64,000 nucleotides of DNA from assembly GCF_012641745.1 (NCBI RefSeq), contig NZ_WEHZ01000016.1:55846-119845 (forward strand). The letters run 5' to 3'. Under the pieces are notes generated by a model. The model did no database searches, was not told where the DNA came from, and saw only the letters and a list, made by a program, of their open reading frames with translations. The stretch comes from Pseudoalteromonas peptidolytica. GTDB taxonomy: Bacteria; Pseudomonadota; Gammaproteobacteria; Enterobacterales; Alteromonadaceae. Position 1 is the first letter of the stretch, and every line of letters starts with the position of its first letter. The position numbers and the translations under genes are program-made. Below, in pieces: positions 47,944 to 57,844 of this stretch.

Positions 47944-48711
47944 TCAGTAGACTAAATGATAACTTTTTAGCAATGTCACAAGTTGCTTTTTAAATAACTC
48001 AGAGTCTAGTGCATCTTGTAGTAACGTAAATTCTGCTTTGAGTGACTCTGGTGCCATAATCGCTCGGTAATATGTCTCATGTGGATTTTGAGAAAAGTAA
48101 AACACCTCTTTCCAACCATTTTTAGTGGCTAAATGCTCTGTGGTCGAGCGGCTGACAATGGCAACATTAACCCGTTTTTTCAACACCATTTCAAGCAAGG
48201 CTTCCTCAGAATTAACATCTACTCTTTGCACTTTTGAATATTCATTTTTTTGATCAAGGTATCGATAATAGTAACCAGCGATTGTACCGACCAAATTGCC
48301 AGACAACGAGCTTGGATGATAATATTCAAACGGATGTTCAATATGCGATACGAATTCATCCGTGTCATACATTAATGGGCTGCTCCAAAGGTACTTCTGT
48401 TTTTTTATGTCCCCAAACCAAGCTGGGTTAACCCCTAATATAAAGCCTGGTAACTGTGCTTCTTGAAGCAGTTTATCCAGACGCTTGCGGGGAATAAATC
48501 GCAAGTCAAACTGTAGCTCAGTCGCATGGCTATTTATCAGCCTGACAATATCAAAATAGAGGCCTTCACGAGCGTCTAAGTCTGTGATGTATGGCGGCTT
48601 ATTATGATACACATATAGTGTCTGTTGCAGAGCGCTATATGCTAGAAACGACCCTAACAGAAATAGAAAAGTAGAAAGAAAAGCTATCTTTAACACCACA
48701 GGCCTCATCAC
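47944..48711 (-). CDS. Periplasmic substrate-binding protein, family 3-like
   Basis: A 255-residue protein with a signal anchor (VVLKIAFLSTFLFLLGSFLAYSA) and a two-lobed amino-acid-binding-protein-like domain (LYVYHNKPPYITDLDAREGLYFDIVRLI opening, then FIPRKRLDKLL and VNVAIVSRSTTEHLATK). Such stand-alone proteins are common in Alteromonadales and lack neighbouring permease genes, as here; the ligand is unknown. Two adjacent ATGs (48711, 48708) are possible starts. Copy D of the dispersed repeat ends only 14 bp before the start, so promoter sequence must lie within or beyond the repeat. Confidence 0.8.
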   Translation of the reverse strand: MMRPVVLKIAFLSTFLFLLGSFLAYSALQQTLYVYHNKPPYITDLDAREGLYFDIVRLINSHATELQFDLRFIPRKRLDKLLQEAQLPGFILGVNPAWFGDIKKQKYLWSSPLMYDTDEFVSHIEHPFEYYHPSSLSGNLVGTIAGYYYRYLDQKNEYSKVQRVDVNSEEALLEMVLKKRVNVAIVSRSTTEHLATKNGWKEVFYFSQNPHETYYRAIMAPESLKAEFTLLQDALDSELFKKQLVTLLKSYHLVY

Positions 48712-48725
48712 TTACACAGCACTTA

Positions 48726-48930
48726 TACCAATTATCTTAATTACGTGATCTATTTTGAGGCGGGAAAATCTTGTCGATAACTCCGCTACCGCGTTCTATT
48801 CTCGCTCAGGTATCTACATCCAAGTAAGCAAGGAAAATGTCTTATTTAGTTGTTCTAAATAAGACATTTTTAACGCGGTTAGCGTCAGATTTACACTTTC
48901 AAATTGAGCAAGTATTAAGTCTAATTGGTA
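48726..48930. repeat. Dispersed MITE-like repeat, copy D (long form, 205 bp)
   Basis: Terminal repeats TACCAATTATCTTAATTA and TAATTGGTA. The internal hairpin is a perfect 16-bp stem (48834-48849 with 48855-48870, loop TTGTT) in which the stem sequence GTCTT/AAGAC differs from other copies on both sides, preserving pairing. Confidence 0.92.
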
Positions 48931-48994
48931 TTATATTATCAATACAGCCTAGCCTCTTTTGAGTAAAACTGTCACATCATTCTCTGGGTAACGA

Positions 48995-49016
48995 AAAAGG
49001 AGCTCATAAAGCTCCT
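48995..49016 (-). terminator. Intrinsic terminator of the collagenase gene
   Basis: Minus-strand AGGAGC-TTTATGA-GCTCCT followed by TTTTT, about 31 nt after the stop. Confidence 0.85.
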
Positions 49017-49046
49017 CAAACATTATAGTCGATTACCCTTTTATAG

Positions 49047-51842
49047 CTAATTGCAGCTCCCCGCGTTATACGATACTTTGATTGATGCACCAGCTGGATC
49101 ACCTGATACTTTTATATATCCCCAATACGAAGATTGTGCACCGAGCTCGATACATTCAACATTACCTTGATTAAAAGAGCTAGCCTCCACATTGCTACCA
49201 TTTGGCCACCCCCCATTACTGTACTCAAGCCCCAAGTCACCGCTGCCATGGGCAGTTTGTATTACAATTGATTGCTGTGCACTTACATTTTCAAGGCTAA
49301 ACCACATCGGATCTTGGCTACCTAGACACACCGTTTTACCGGCTGTTAATCTGCCATTGGATATACTACCTTGAGACTTGCACATATCCTCAACCGCTGA
49401 CTTAGTATGGATCTCTCCTAATAACTGAACATTTTCAAAGCGATTGTAACCGTGTAGCATAAGGTAATAAGTGCCAGCTACCGGGGTAGCAATTTCGCAT
49501 ATTTCTTCGTTACCAGATTTATAAGGCCGGCAATCAAATTCATTGAATGTTGGCGCTGTTCCCGCTTTGACATACAGATCAACATCTCCAGTTCCTCCAG
49601 ATGTCGTCAAAATTAATTTGTCTACACCCGCAGCAACGTCAATGGAAAAGGCAAGTTGTTCATCTTGTTCACCTGAAATAATTACTGGACTTCCTGAACG
49701 TAACTTTTCTGATGACGCTGCACTTATGGAAGCAATCGTATTACTTACATGACTTAAACCGGCAGGATCCATAACCGTAAGACTTACTTGATACTCACCA
49801 GGTTGAGTATAGTTATGTGTGGGATTAGCGATGTTGCTCTCACTACCGTCTCCAAAACTCCAAAGATACGTTAATGTGTCACCATCTGGATCTATGCTTC
49901 CTTGACTAGAAAACTGAATGGCTTGATCAGCAGTCCCTGTATATGGGCCATTAATTTGTGATGTCGGCGCGTTATTTTGTCCGCCATCAACCAAACTATT
50001 ACACCATTGCACAAATTCAGACTGATACTGAGACGCCCAACGATTGACACGCTCTTGATAACCATCCCAATTTGCGGTTCTGGTTTCTTGTCGCATTGCC
50101 TTTACTTCATCAAAGTGTCTTTCGTACATAAATCTGACACCTAAATATCCCCAACGATAGATCCTATCTTGGTCAAATCCATCGTAAGTGGTGCTAAAGG
50201 TTTCAGCTAGCGTATAGGTGGAGCCATCTTGAATCGTATCGATAGCAGCTTGATTGTCGTTAAGGTTTGCGATGTATTCAGCAACCCCTTCACTCCACCA
50301 CACGATTGGTTTGGTTGGGGCATTAAATCCTCCATACAAGTCAAAACGACCATCAAGGTAATGCACATACTCATGCTCTAAGTTCCAGATGTAGTGATCG
50401 GGTTTAGCATAGCTTGCCTCGTAAGCAACAAAGTTGGCAATATTATTCACATCGCTTGGATCCCCTTCCAGATACATACCACCATTGTCTGTGCTTATTT
50501 TAAAAATGGCTTTAGCATATTTTTTATAGTCTGAACTACTGTTAAAGATATTAACCTGAAGAAAATCATTGTTATCGTCTGCTACGGGTGAACGACCTGT
50601 CTCAAGCATATCGTGGAAACGCACTTCCTCTGCTTCCATTTTTTCACAAGCAGATGTCAGCTGTACGGGTGTTAACTCTTGTGCACGTATTTTAATAGTG
50701 TCGCTACAGCTATGCTGCTGTGACAGAACTTTCGCTTCTAGCTCTTTGTCAAAGTCACAAATATCAAACTTACTACAATCCGAGTAATACGTTGCAACAT
50801 CAGCCGCAGCCAACCATACTCCATCCCCAAAGCCATAGCTCTCATAGCGTGAAAATAGTGACACTAGTTGATTGTCTACGTTGTCTTGTATTGCTGCACC
50901 ATCATATAGCTTTAATCTTGCCAGTTCGCTTGCAGCATTGATAATGAGGTATTGTGAATCAGAGTTTATCATCCAAGTTTGCGCCGTAAAGTTACCTAAT
51001 AATTGGACTAGCTCTTGATCATTTTTTACCTGCGCTACGAAGTTACTATTCCATTGTCCACGATATAAAATCGTAAAAATGCCATTTACCGCGCTTCGCA
51101 TATTCCATTTCTGCCCATAGCTTTCATTCCATTTTGCTAGCCAAGCCTTCACTACTGGCAGGTAGCTGTCTTGCAACTCAGACGAGTCCATGGTGATTAT
51201 TGCTTCGCTTAAGACTTTGCCATGTGCATCATTGTCATCGTAAAAGTGGCTATTATTTACAAACGCATCCAAAGCCTCTTTCACAGCAGGCTTTACCCAA
51301 GTTGCAAAACTCACTTGGTCGTTATAAAACTCAACGTAAAAACCAGCACGAATAAATAAGTATAAAGCTTCAAGATCAGAGCTACCGTTGCCAGCGTAGC
51401 TCTGAGAAAGCGCTTTTGTGCTTTGCGCAGCAGCATACATTTTATCAGAAGTAAACACTTTTGATTGAATACTGCTTTCAGCCGAAAATAGCGCATTGAT
51501 ACAACTTGCCCCTTGCAGCTTGACTTCAGCAACAATTTGACTGCTGTTGGCATTTGCCAGACTAGCTAAGTCGCAAACGCTTAACTGCTCGCTGCGGTCA
51601 GCATTAAATGTATTGACTTGAGAAGTTTGTGCGGCGAGTAATGGGCTAACTTGCATAGCTTCACTCTCGGCGACCGGCGCTTTATCCCGTTTGGCGTTGT
51701 GTTCATGACCATGCGAGATATTAATTTTTGCCTGGCTCGACGCCTCTAATGGCTTAAATAATCGCTCTGACTCTTGATGGGCGTTTACCGCTCCTGCCAT
51801 TGCTAACGCGACCATGACTGACGTAAATTTTGTTGTTTTCAT
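49047..51842 (-). CDS. Secreted microbial collagenase, peptidase M9 family
   Basis: A 931-residue secreted zinc protease. Signal peptide (FTSVMVALAMAGAVNA), a long M9N-type helical activator region (about 85-400), the catalytic domain with HEYVH at 490-494 and the third ligand glutamate in WWSEGVAEYI (E518/E522 region), a PKD domain (about 625-705, YLWSFGDGSESNIANPTHNY) and a PPC-like domain (about 720-800, LYVKAGTAPTFNEFDC). The tail may be another PPC-like segment. Domain order matches Vibrio and marine collagenases. The His-rich linker ISHGHEHNAK near 43-51 is unusual. Monocistronic; breaks down collagen or gelatin outside the cell. Confidence 0.93.
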   Translation of the reverse strand: MKTTKFTSVMVALAMAGAVNAHQESERLFKPLEASSQAKINISHGHEHNAKRDKAPVAESEAMQVSPLLAAQTSQVNTFNADRSEQLSVCDLASLANANSSQIVAEVKLQGASCINALFSAESSIQSKVFTSDKMYAAAQSTKALSQSYAGNGSSDLEALYLFIRAGFYVEFYNDQVSFATWVKPAVKEALDAFVNNSHFYDDNDAHGKVLSEAIITMDSSELQDSYLPVVKAWLAKWNESYGQKWNMRSAVNGIFTILYRGQWNSNFVAQVKNDQELVQLLGNFTAQTWMINSDSQYLIINAASELARLKLYDGAAIQDNVDNQLVSLFSRYESYGFGDGVWLAAADVATYYSDCSKFDICDFDKELEAKVLSQQHSCSDTIKIRAQELTPVQLTSACEKMEAEEVRFHDMLETGRSPVADDNNDFLQVNIFNSSSDYKKYAKAIFKISTDNGGMYLEGDPSDVNNIANFVAYEASYAKPDHYIWNLEHEYVHYLDGRFDLYGGFNAPTKPIVWWSEGVAEYIANLNDNQAAIDTIQDGSTYTLAETFSTTYDGFDQDRIYRWGYLGVRFMYERHFDEVKAMRQETRTANWDGYQERVNRWASQYQSEFVQWCNSLVDGGQNNAPTSQINGPYTGTADQAIQFSSQGSIDPDGDTLTYLWSFGDGSESNIANPTHNYTQPGEYQVSLTVMDPAGLSHVSNTIASISAASSEKLRSGSPVIISGEQDEQLAFSIDVAAGVDKLILTTSGGTGDVDLYVKAGTAPTFNEFDCRPYKSGNEEICEIATPVAGTYYLMLHGYNRFENVQLLGEIHTKSAVEDMCKSQGSISNGRLTAGKTVCLGSQDPMWFSLENVSAQQSIVIQTAHGSGDLGLEYSNGGWPNGSNVEASSFNQGNVECIELGAQSSYWGYIKVSGDPAGASIKVSYNAGSCN

Positions 51843-52346
51843 AAGTTACCTTTATGTTGTGTATCCAAACCCAACGGGTCTATCCGATTGGGTTTTATTT
51901 TTCTAACATCAAATACACAATGTATACAATATATTTTATATAACATTATGGAATAGTGAGGTGATTTATATCTTGGTTGGAGGGGCTCAAATGCGCGAAG
52001 TAGAAATCACAATACCACTTCCACTGTTTCCAAAAAGGAAACTATTATCGCGTACTACAGCGTTAGTTTTGCTTGAATAGAGCTGCTTTTGATGTATAAA
52101 TTTGCCATATATTAAGAAATCACTTCTGGCTAGAGCAATATTGCGCAGAGGCACCTAAGTTGACTAACTAACTGCTTATCCCGACCTAAAGTTTGAGCAT
52201 AAGCTCAGTCATAATTTGTCATTGAGACTACCAGATTACAGTACATATCAAGTTTCGAGCATTTAAACCCAACCCTTGGTTAAATAAAGATAAATCGGTT
52301 AACTGACGGTGGTGAGGAATAGAAATTTACAGAAAAGGAGAATATT
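51843..52346. other. Intergenic region, nothing supported
   Basis: 504 bp. The part next to 51842 must hold the collagenase promoter (AT-rich 51905-51955 with TATATTTTATATAAC), the rest has no frame, repeat or hairpin I can support. Confidence 0.4.
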
Positions 52347-52622
52347 TTAAATTTTATCTATTTGGGCGATGGCACCTGATGATATTTTAACTCTAATTTT
52401 ACAGTTTGAAAGCGAAATGGAATAAATACCATCCGTTGGCTTCTGCACTAATAGGTGCTGAAGTCCCAATACTAACTCATCAGTCTCACTTTTCATTTGC
52501 GTGTTTCGTGAGTCTATGAACTCCTTTCCCTGCTTCAATGCTTTATCAAGCACGACCGAAGCGACCTGCTGAGTAGATTTACTTTTTAAAGTCTTAATAA
52601 GTGCACTTTTTAATAAACTCAT
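52347..52622 (-). CDS. Small hypothetical protein (91 residues)
   Basis: ATG 52622 has AGGA 7 nt upstream and gives MSLLKSALIKTLKSKSTQQV...; the frame stays open to 52715 but that extension looks like untranslated sequence. The product is helical and basic at the start, with a mid segment TDELVLGLQHLLVQKPTDGIYSISLSN (in two pieces: an amphipathic helix and a beta strand) and ends IRVKISSGAIAQIDKI. No signal peptide or membrane helix. No family recognised and no operon partner. Confidence 0.5.
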   Translation of the reverse strand: MSLLKSALIKTLKSKSTQQVASVVLDKALKQGKEFIDSRNTQMKSETDELVLGLQHLLVQKPTDGIYSISLSNCKIRVKISSGAIAQIDKI

Positions 52623-52919
52623 GCTAATCCTATAAATAAAGATACCGATCCATATCACAATGCTTAGGGATCGGTGTCTAATTGGTCTTGGGAACAAATA
52701 AAGTGTAGCAAGCACAGCAAAAAAGTCTAAAGTAAATTCGTTTCAAACTGTGTCAATTGTTACATCATCGGCTAATTAATTTGCATGCAAGTTTATCCCC
52801 TATTCACACTCTGTGGCTAGGTACTCAACTATCGCCAAAAAGCTAAAATGCCTCATATTCATCAAACCGGACTTCGAATAACTTATACTTTTTTAGCCGC
52901 AAGTTTTATGTGGCCTTTA

Positions 52920-53127
52920 TACCAATTTGCTTAATTAAGTAGTCTATTTTGAGGCGAGAAAATCCTGTCGATAACTCCGCTACCGCGTCCTGCTATCGCC
53001 AAGGTACCTACATCCGTGTAGGCAAGGCAAAAATTTTGCTATTTAGTTGTTCTAAATGAGAAATTTTTAACGCAGTTAGCGTCAGATTTACTCCTTCAAA
53101 TTGAGCAAGTATTAAGTCAAATTGGTA
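52920..53127. repeat. Dispersed MITE-like repeat, copy E (long form, 208 bp)
   Basis: Best-preserved long copy. Left end TACCAATTTGCTTAATTAAG, right end TTAAGTCAAATTGGTA; the ends are inverted repeats of each other (TACCAATTTG-A-CTTAAT). Includes the long-form segment CCGCTACCGCGTCC, the hairpin around ATTTAGTTGTTCTAAAT and the block AACGCAGTTAGCGTCAG. Confidence 0.95.
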
Positions 53128-53153
53128 TTAACACTCTCTACCTAAAGTTTGAG

Positions 53154-53759
53154 TCAATAAAGCGCGGATAAATGATTACACTGCTCAATAATCTGCTTTT
53201 CAGAAAATAGCTGCGGTATAAAATATAATAAACTACTAGGAAGCTGGGATGCTGAGCGTGGCGCCGAAGTGAAATTTGTTACGGCTTCCAGCTCATGAAA
53301 CGCATCGTGCCATGTCGGAACGGCCTTGCGTAATTGCTCATAGCATATTGTATTTATCTCAAAATTCTCGAAGTATTCATCGATTAAGCAAAGCGGCTGG
53401 TTGAGATTAAGAGAATCAAGCAATTCTCGAGAAAAACACTGCTGAGCTGGATTAGCGTCATTAAAAAAGTGTCCTGGCAAGTTATGGCCGATAATTAGGT
53501 CTTTACTCTCAAACAAGCTATTGGTGTACAACAAAGCAGTAAGAACGAGGTATGTGTCGTACCTAGCCAAGCTAACCCCTTGGAGAAGTGCGCTATGCTT
53601 GCTGAGATCCACTGTGGATCTTAGTCGTAGAGTGCGCCAAAACTCATGCTTTTGACTGGGTAACTCTTGATGAATTCCTGTGCTTGCTAGCCTCTCTTTC
53701 CAACTTGATATAAAAAGCTCAAATCCTTCAGTTTTAAACTGTTCCATTTCAAATGGCAC
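53154..53759 (-). CDS. Hypothetical protein (201 residues)
   Basis: A soluble protein of unknown family. The start is decided by the ribosome binding site: an optimal AGGAGG lies 5 nt before GTG 53759, while the frame opens earlier only with a TTG at 53789 whose first codons encode the AGGAGG itself. The protein is rich in Leu, Phe and Ser with stretches such as LARYDTYLVLTALLYTNSLF and LPSSLLYFIPQLFSEKQII. Cysteines and histidines are not arranged in a metal motif. Copy E of the repeat lies 26 bp after the stop and may end its transcript. Confidence 0.65.
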   Translation of the reverse strand: MPFEMEQFKTEGFELFISSWKERLASTGIHQELPSQKHEFWRTLRLRSTVDLSKHSALLQGVSLARYDTYLVLTALLYTNSLFESKDLIIGHNLPGHFFNDANPAQQCFSRELLDSLNLNQPLCLIDEYFENFEINTICYEQLRKAVPTWHDAFHELEAVTNFTSAPRSASQLPSSLLYFIPQLFSEKQIIEQCNHLSALY

Positions 53760-53929
53760 ATGTACCTCCTCATTTTTGTTCCGTGTCAAGGATTAACACA
53801 AACCCTAGAAGGTTTTGCATAATTAGCAATTACATGACATTACAGCTAAGTTCTGAGTGAGCGTTCAGACTCGTTTAAGTTCAGTGACTGAGACACGGGG
53901 TAAGAAGCTACATCAATTAACTGGATTAA

Positions 53930-53970
53930 TACCAATTAATCTTAATAAACGAGAAGAGGTTGTTGATAAC
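53930..53970. repeat. Degenerate left end of the dispersed repeat
   Basis: TACCAATTAATCTTAATAAACGAGAAGAGGTTGTTGATAAC-like sequence matches the first 50 or so bases of the repeat with deletions; no right end follows. The 327-bp gap 53760-54086 holds only this and the greA terminator. Confidence 0.5.
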
Positions 53971-54042
53971 ATAGTATTAAGTGAACACCTGTGCATCTAT
54001 ATTCATAGAGGTGAGGAAGAGTTATGACAAGGTGGGTAACAA

Positions 54043-54074
54043 AAAAGCCCGTATTTTTCAAAATACGGGCTTTT
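54043..54074 (-). terminator. Intrinsic terminator of greA
   Basis: AAAAGCCCGTATTT and AAATACGGGCTTTT pair as a 14-bp stem with a short loop, T-runs on both strands, 13 nt after the stop. Confidence 0.95.
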
Positions 54075-54086
54075 AATTGAAAAGGA

Positions 54087-54563
54087 TTACTTGTATTCAA
54101 CCTCGATGATTTCATACTCAACTAGGCCATTTGGCGTTTGAATATTCACTGTATCATCTAGCTCTTTGCCAATTAATCCACGCGCAATTGGAGAGTTAAC
54201 AGAAATTAAGTTATTTTTAATATCTGCTTCATCATCACCAACAATGCGGTAGCTAACTTCTTCGTCCGTATCCACATTAACGATAGTAACCGTACTGCCA
54301 AAAATAACCTTGCCGTTATTTTGCATTTTAGTTACATCAATTATTTGTGCAGTTGAAAGTTTCGCTTCAATTTCTTGAATACGGCCTTCACAAAAACCTT
54401 GCTGCTCTCTTGCTGCATGATATTCAGCGTTTTCTTTCAAATCGCCGTGTTCACGTGCTTCTGCAATGTCTGCAACAATTTTTGGGCGAACAACTTTTTT
54501 TAAATGATTCAGTTCTTCACGAAGCAATTCTTCGCCTCGCACTGTCATCGGAATTGATTGCAT
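54087..54563 (-). CDS. greA: Transcription elongation factor GreA
   Basis: Rescues backtracked RNA polymerase by stimulating transcript cleavage. ATG 54563 gives the normal 158 residues ([18 protein letters not shown]); an in-frame ATG 15 nt earlier adds five residues and has no ribosome binding site. The coiled coil carries the catalytic acidic tip in [25 protein letters not shown] (D and E), and the C-terminal FKBP-like domain follows ([29 protein letters not shown]). It lies 46 nt after carB, with a perfect hairpin between, the usual carAB-greA order of gammaproteobacteria. Confidence 0.96.
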   Translation of the reverse strand: MQSIPMTVRGEELLREELNHLKKVVRPKIVADIAEAREHGDLKENAEYHAAREQQGFCEGRIQEIEAKLSTAQIIDVTKMQNNGKVIFGSTVTIVNVDTDEEVSYRIVGDDEADIKNNLISVNSPIARGLIGKELDDTVNIQTPNGLVEYEIIEVEYK

Positions 54564-54579
54564 AAGTATCTCACTCATC

Positions 54580-54599
54580 GCCAGAGCATATGCTCTGGC
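54580..54599. other. 20-bp perfect palindrome between carB and greA
   Basis: GCCAGAGCATATGCTCTGGC, 10-bp arms with no spacer, followed on the plus strand by TTTGTTCTTTTT. On the minus strand it comes after the carB stop but has no T-run, so it could protect carB mRNA 3' ends, be a processing site, or be a protein-binding site. Confidence 0.6.
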
Positions 54600-54609
54600 T
54601 TTGTTCTTT

Positions 54610-57600
54610 TTAGTTCAAACGCTGGTGTAATTCTTGAACAGAGTTTACAGAGCTTCTGTCGTCAGCTGCATTCGCTGTACAGTTTGCAAACGCTGCATTT
54701 AGCGTAGTGGTGTAGTTAGTCTTATGCTGAAGTGCACCACGACGTAACACCTTCGAGTCTTCAATAGCTTGGCGACCTTCGGTCGTATTAACGATATAGC
54801 TGTACTCACCATTCTTGATACGGTCAAGAATGTGAGGACGGCCTTCGAATACTTTGTTTACGCGACGTACTTCAATACCCGCTTCTTCAAGCGCTTTCGC
54901 CGTACCATTCGTTGCATCTAGCTCAAAACCAATGGCTTTCATTGTCTTAGCCAGTTCAACGACGCGTGCCTTATCACCATTACGCACAGATAGTAGCGCG
55001 CGGCCGCCACGTGGTAAAGTGTTTGATGCACCTAATTGGGCTTTTGCGAATGCTTCGGCGAAGTTTTCACCAACACCCATCACTTCACCCGTAGAGCGCA
55101 TCTCTGGACCACGCATTGGGTCAACACCTAAGAATTTAGCGAATGGGAGTACAACTTCCTTCACGCTATAATAAGGAGGGATAACTTCTTTTGTTACACC
55201 TTGGCTTTCAAGAGACTGCCCAACCATACAACGCGCTGCTACTTTTGCCAGTGCAACACCCGTTGCCTTCGAAACAAACGGTACTGTACGTGCTGCACGA
55301 GGGTTAACCTCGATTAGGTATACTTTGCCATCTTTCACAGCAAACTGAGTATTCATTAGACCCACAACACCAAGCTCTAGCGCCATGTCACGTACTTGCT
55401 TGCGCATAACGTCTTGAATATCTTGCGATAGAGAGTGTGCTGGTAATGAACATGCTGAGTCACCTGAGTGAACACCCGCCTGCTCGATGTGCTCCATAAT
55501 ACCGCCAATAATCACGTTTTCACCATCACAGATAGCATCAACGTCAACTTCGATTGCATCATCTAAGAAGCGGTCAAGAAGAACTGGTGCTTCGTTAGAT
55601 ACAGATACCGCCTCAGTCATGTAACGACGTAAGTCATCTTCGTCATATACGATTTCCATAGCACGACCACCTAATACGTATGATGGACGAACAACTAATG
55701 GGAAACCGATCTCTTGAGACTTAGCAACCGCTTCTTCTAGAGAAGTTACTGTCGCGTTCTCAGGTTGAAGAAGGTCAAGGCGCTCAACAAGTTGCTGGAA
55801 ACGCTCACGGTCTTCTGCACGGTCGATTGCATCTGGAGAAGTACCAATTACTGGCACACCATTCGCTTCAAGGTCACGTGCTAGTTTAAGTGGTGTTTGA
55901 CCACCGTACTGAACGATAACACCTTTTGGCTTCTCAACACGTACGATTTCTAGTACATCTTCAAGCGTGATTGGCTCGAAGAATAGACGGTCAGACGTAT
56001 CGTAGTCGGTTGAAACGGTTTCAGGGTTACAGTTAACCATGATAGTTTCATAGCCATCTTCACGCATTGCAAGTGCAGCATGAACACAACAGTAATCAAA
56101 TTCGATGCCTTGACCGATACGGTTAGGGCCGCCGCCGATAACCATGATCTTGTCTTTTTCAGAAGGTGCTGCTTCACATTCTTCATCGTAAGTTGAGTAC
56201 ATATAAGCGGTGTCTGAACTAAATTCTGCTGCACATGTATCAACACGCTTATACACAGGTAGAATTTCTAACTGATGACGCTTCTTGCGGATTTCTTTTT
56301 CAGAAACACCTGCAATCTCAGCGATGCGCGCATCAGCGAAACCTTTGCGCTTGAGGCGACGAAGGAAATCTTTGGTAAGACCAGCAAGACCCGCTTCTGC
56401 GATCTTAGTTTCATCTTTAATGATGTCTTCAATCTGCACTAAGTACCAGCGATCAATCTTGGTTAACTCAAATACATCTTCAACGCTCATACCGTGACGC
56501 ATTGCATCTGCAATGTACCAAATACGCTCAGCACCTGGCTCACGTAACTCACGAATGATGGTTTCTTTTGCGTTTGGCGCATCAAGTGCAATAATCGGGT
56601 TGAAACCTGTTGCACCCACTTCTAAACCACGAAGTGCTTTGTGAAGAGACTCTTGCTGGTTACGACCAATCGCCATAACCTCACCAACAGACTTCATCTG
56701 AGTCGTTAGACGGTCATTTGCACCAGCGAACTTCTCAAAGTTAAAACGAGGGATTTTGGTAACAACGTAGTCAATTGAAGGCTCGAATGACGCTGGTGTC
56801 GCGCCACCAGTGATGTCGTTTTGTAGCTCATCAAGCGTGTAGCCCACAGCCAATTTTGCTGCAATTTTCGCGATTGGGAAACCCGTTGCTTTTGAAGCTA
56901 GTGCAGATGAACGAGATACACGAGGGTTCATCTCAATGATAACCATACGGCCATCCTTTGGATTCACACCAAATTGAACGTTTGAACCACCTGTTTCAAC
57001 ACCAATTTCACGTAGTACCGCCATCGAAGCATTACGCATTAGCTGGTATTCTTTGTCAGTTAATGTTTGTGCTGGTGCAACAGTGATTGAGTCACCTGTG
57101 TGAACACCCATGGGGTCAAAGTTTTCAATAGAACATACAATGATGCAGTTGTCGTTTTTGTCACGAACAACTTCCATCTCATACTCTTTCCAACCTAGTA
57201 AGCTCTCATCAATTAGAAGCTCATTAGTTGGTGAAAGGTCTAAACCACGTGTACAGATTTCTTCAAATTCTTCCATGTTGTAAGCAACACCGCCACCGGT
57301 ACCACCCATGGTGAAAGAAGGACGGATGATACATGGGAAGCCGATACGCGTTAGCACGTCTTTTGCTTCATCCATTGAGTGTGCAATCTCTGCGCGAGGA
57401 CACTCAAGGCCAATGTTTTTCATCGCGATATCAAAACGCTCGCGGTTTTCTGCTTTGTCGATTGCATCTGCCGTCGCACCAATTAACTCTACACCGTGCT
57501 TAGCAAGTACACCATGCTTGTCTAAATCAAGCGCACAGTTTAGTGCTGTCTGACCACCCATCGTAGGAAGGACAGCATCTGGCTTTTCTTTTTCGATGAT

Positions 57601-57828
57601 TTTTTCAACAACTTCCCAGTGAATTGGTTCGATGTACGTTGCATCAGCCATTTCAGGGTCAGTCATGATCGTTGCAGGGTTCGAGTTTACAAGAATGACT
57701 CGATATCCTTCTTCTCTCAGCGCTTTACAGGCCTGAGCACCAGAGTAGTCAAATTCACAGGCTTGGCCGATAACAATTGGGCCTGCGCCCAAAATCAGAA
57801 TGCTTTTTATGTCAGTACGTTTTGGCAT
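54610..57828 (-). CDS. carB: Carbamoyl-phosphate synthase large subunit
   Basis: Makes carbamoyl phosphate from bicarbonate, ammonia and two ATP, for arginine and pyrimidine synthesis. The 1072-residue protein shows two homologous ATP-grasp halves: first [20 protein letters not shown] and [14 protein letters not shown], second [20 protein letters not shown] and [16 protein letters not shown], with [18 protein letters not shown] and [18 protein letters not shown], and the C-terminal allosteric MGS-like domain ([22 protein letters not shown]). Length matches E. coli CarB. 16 nt after carA. Confidence 0.98.
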   Translation of the reverse strand: MPKRTDIKSILILGAGPIVIGQACEFDYSGAQACKALREEGYRVILVNSNPATIMTDPEMADATYIEPIHWEVVEKIIEKEKPDAVLPTMGGQTALNCALDLDKHGVLAKHGVELIGATADAIDKAENRERFDIAMKNIGLECPRAEIAHSMDEAKDVLTRIGFPCIIRPSFTMGGTGGGVAYNMEEFEEICTRGLDLSPTNELLIDESLLGWKEYEMEVVRDKNDNCIIVCSIENFDPMGVHTGDSITVAPAQTLTDKEYQLMRNASMAVLREIGVETGGSNVQFGVNPKDGRMVIIEMNPRVSRSSALASKATGFPIAKIAAKLAVGYTLDELQNDITGGATPASFEPSIDYVVTKIPRFNFEKFAGANDRLTTQMKSVGEVMAIGRNQQESLHKALRGLEVGATGFNPIIALDAPNAKETIIRELREPGAERIWYIADAMRHGMSVEDVFELTKIDRWYLVQIEDIIKDETKIAEAGLAGLTKDFLRRLKRKGFADARIAEIAGVSEKEIRKKRHQLEILPVYKRVDTCAAEFSSDTAYMYSTYDEECEAAPSEKDKIMVIGGGPNRIGQGIEFDYCCVHAALAMREDGYETIMVNCNPETVSTDYDTSDRLFFEPITLEDVLEIVRVEKPKGVIVQYGGQTPLKLARDLEANGVPVIGTSPDAIDRAEDRERFQQLVERLDLLQPENATVTSLEEAVAKSQEIGFPLVVRPSYVLGGRAMEIVYDEDDLRRYMTEAVSVSNEAPVLLDRFLDDAIEVDVDAICDGENVIIGGIMEHIEQAGVHSGDSACSLPAHSLSQDIQDVMRKQVRDMALELGVVGLMNTQFAVKDGKVYLIEVNPRAARTVPFVSKATGVALAKVAARCMVGQSLESQGVTKEVIPPYYSVKEVVLPFAKFLGVDPMRGPEMRSTGEVMGVGENFAEAFAKAQLGASNTLPRGGRALLSVRNGDKARVVELAKTMKAIGFELDATNGTAKALEEAGIEVRRVNKVFEGRPHILDRIKNGEYSYIVNTTEGRQAIEDSKVLRRGALQHKTNYTTTLNAAFANCTANAADDRSSVNSVQELHQRLN

Positions 57829-57844
57829 TATTACTCCGGTCTAA

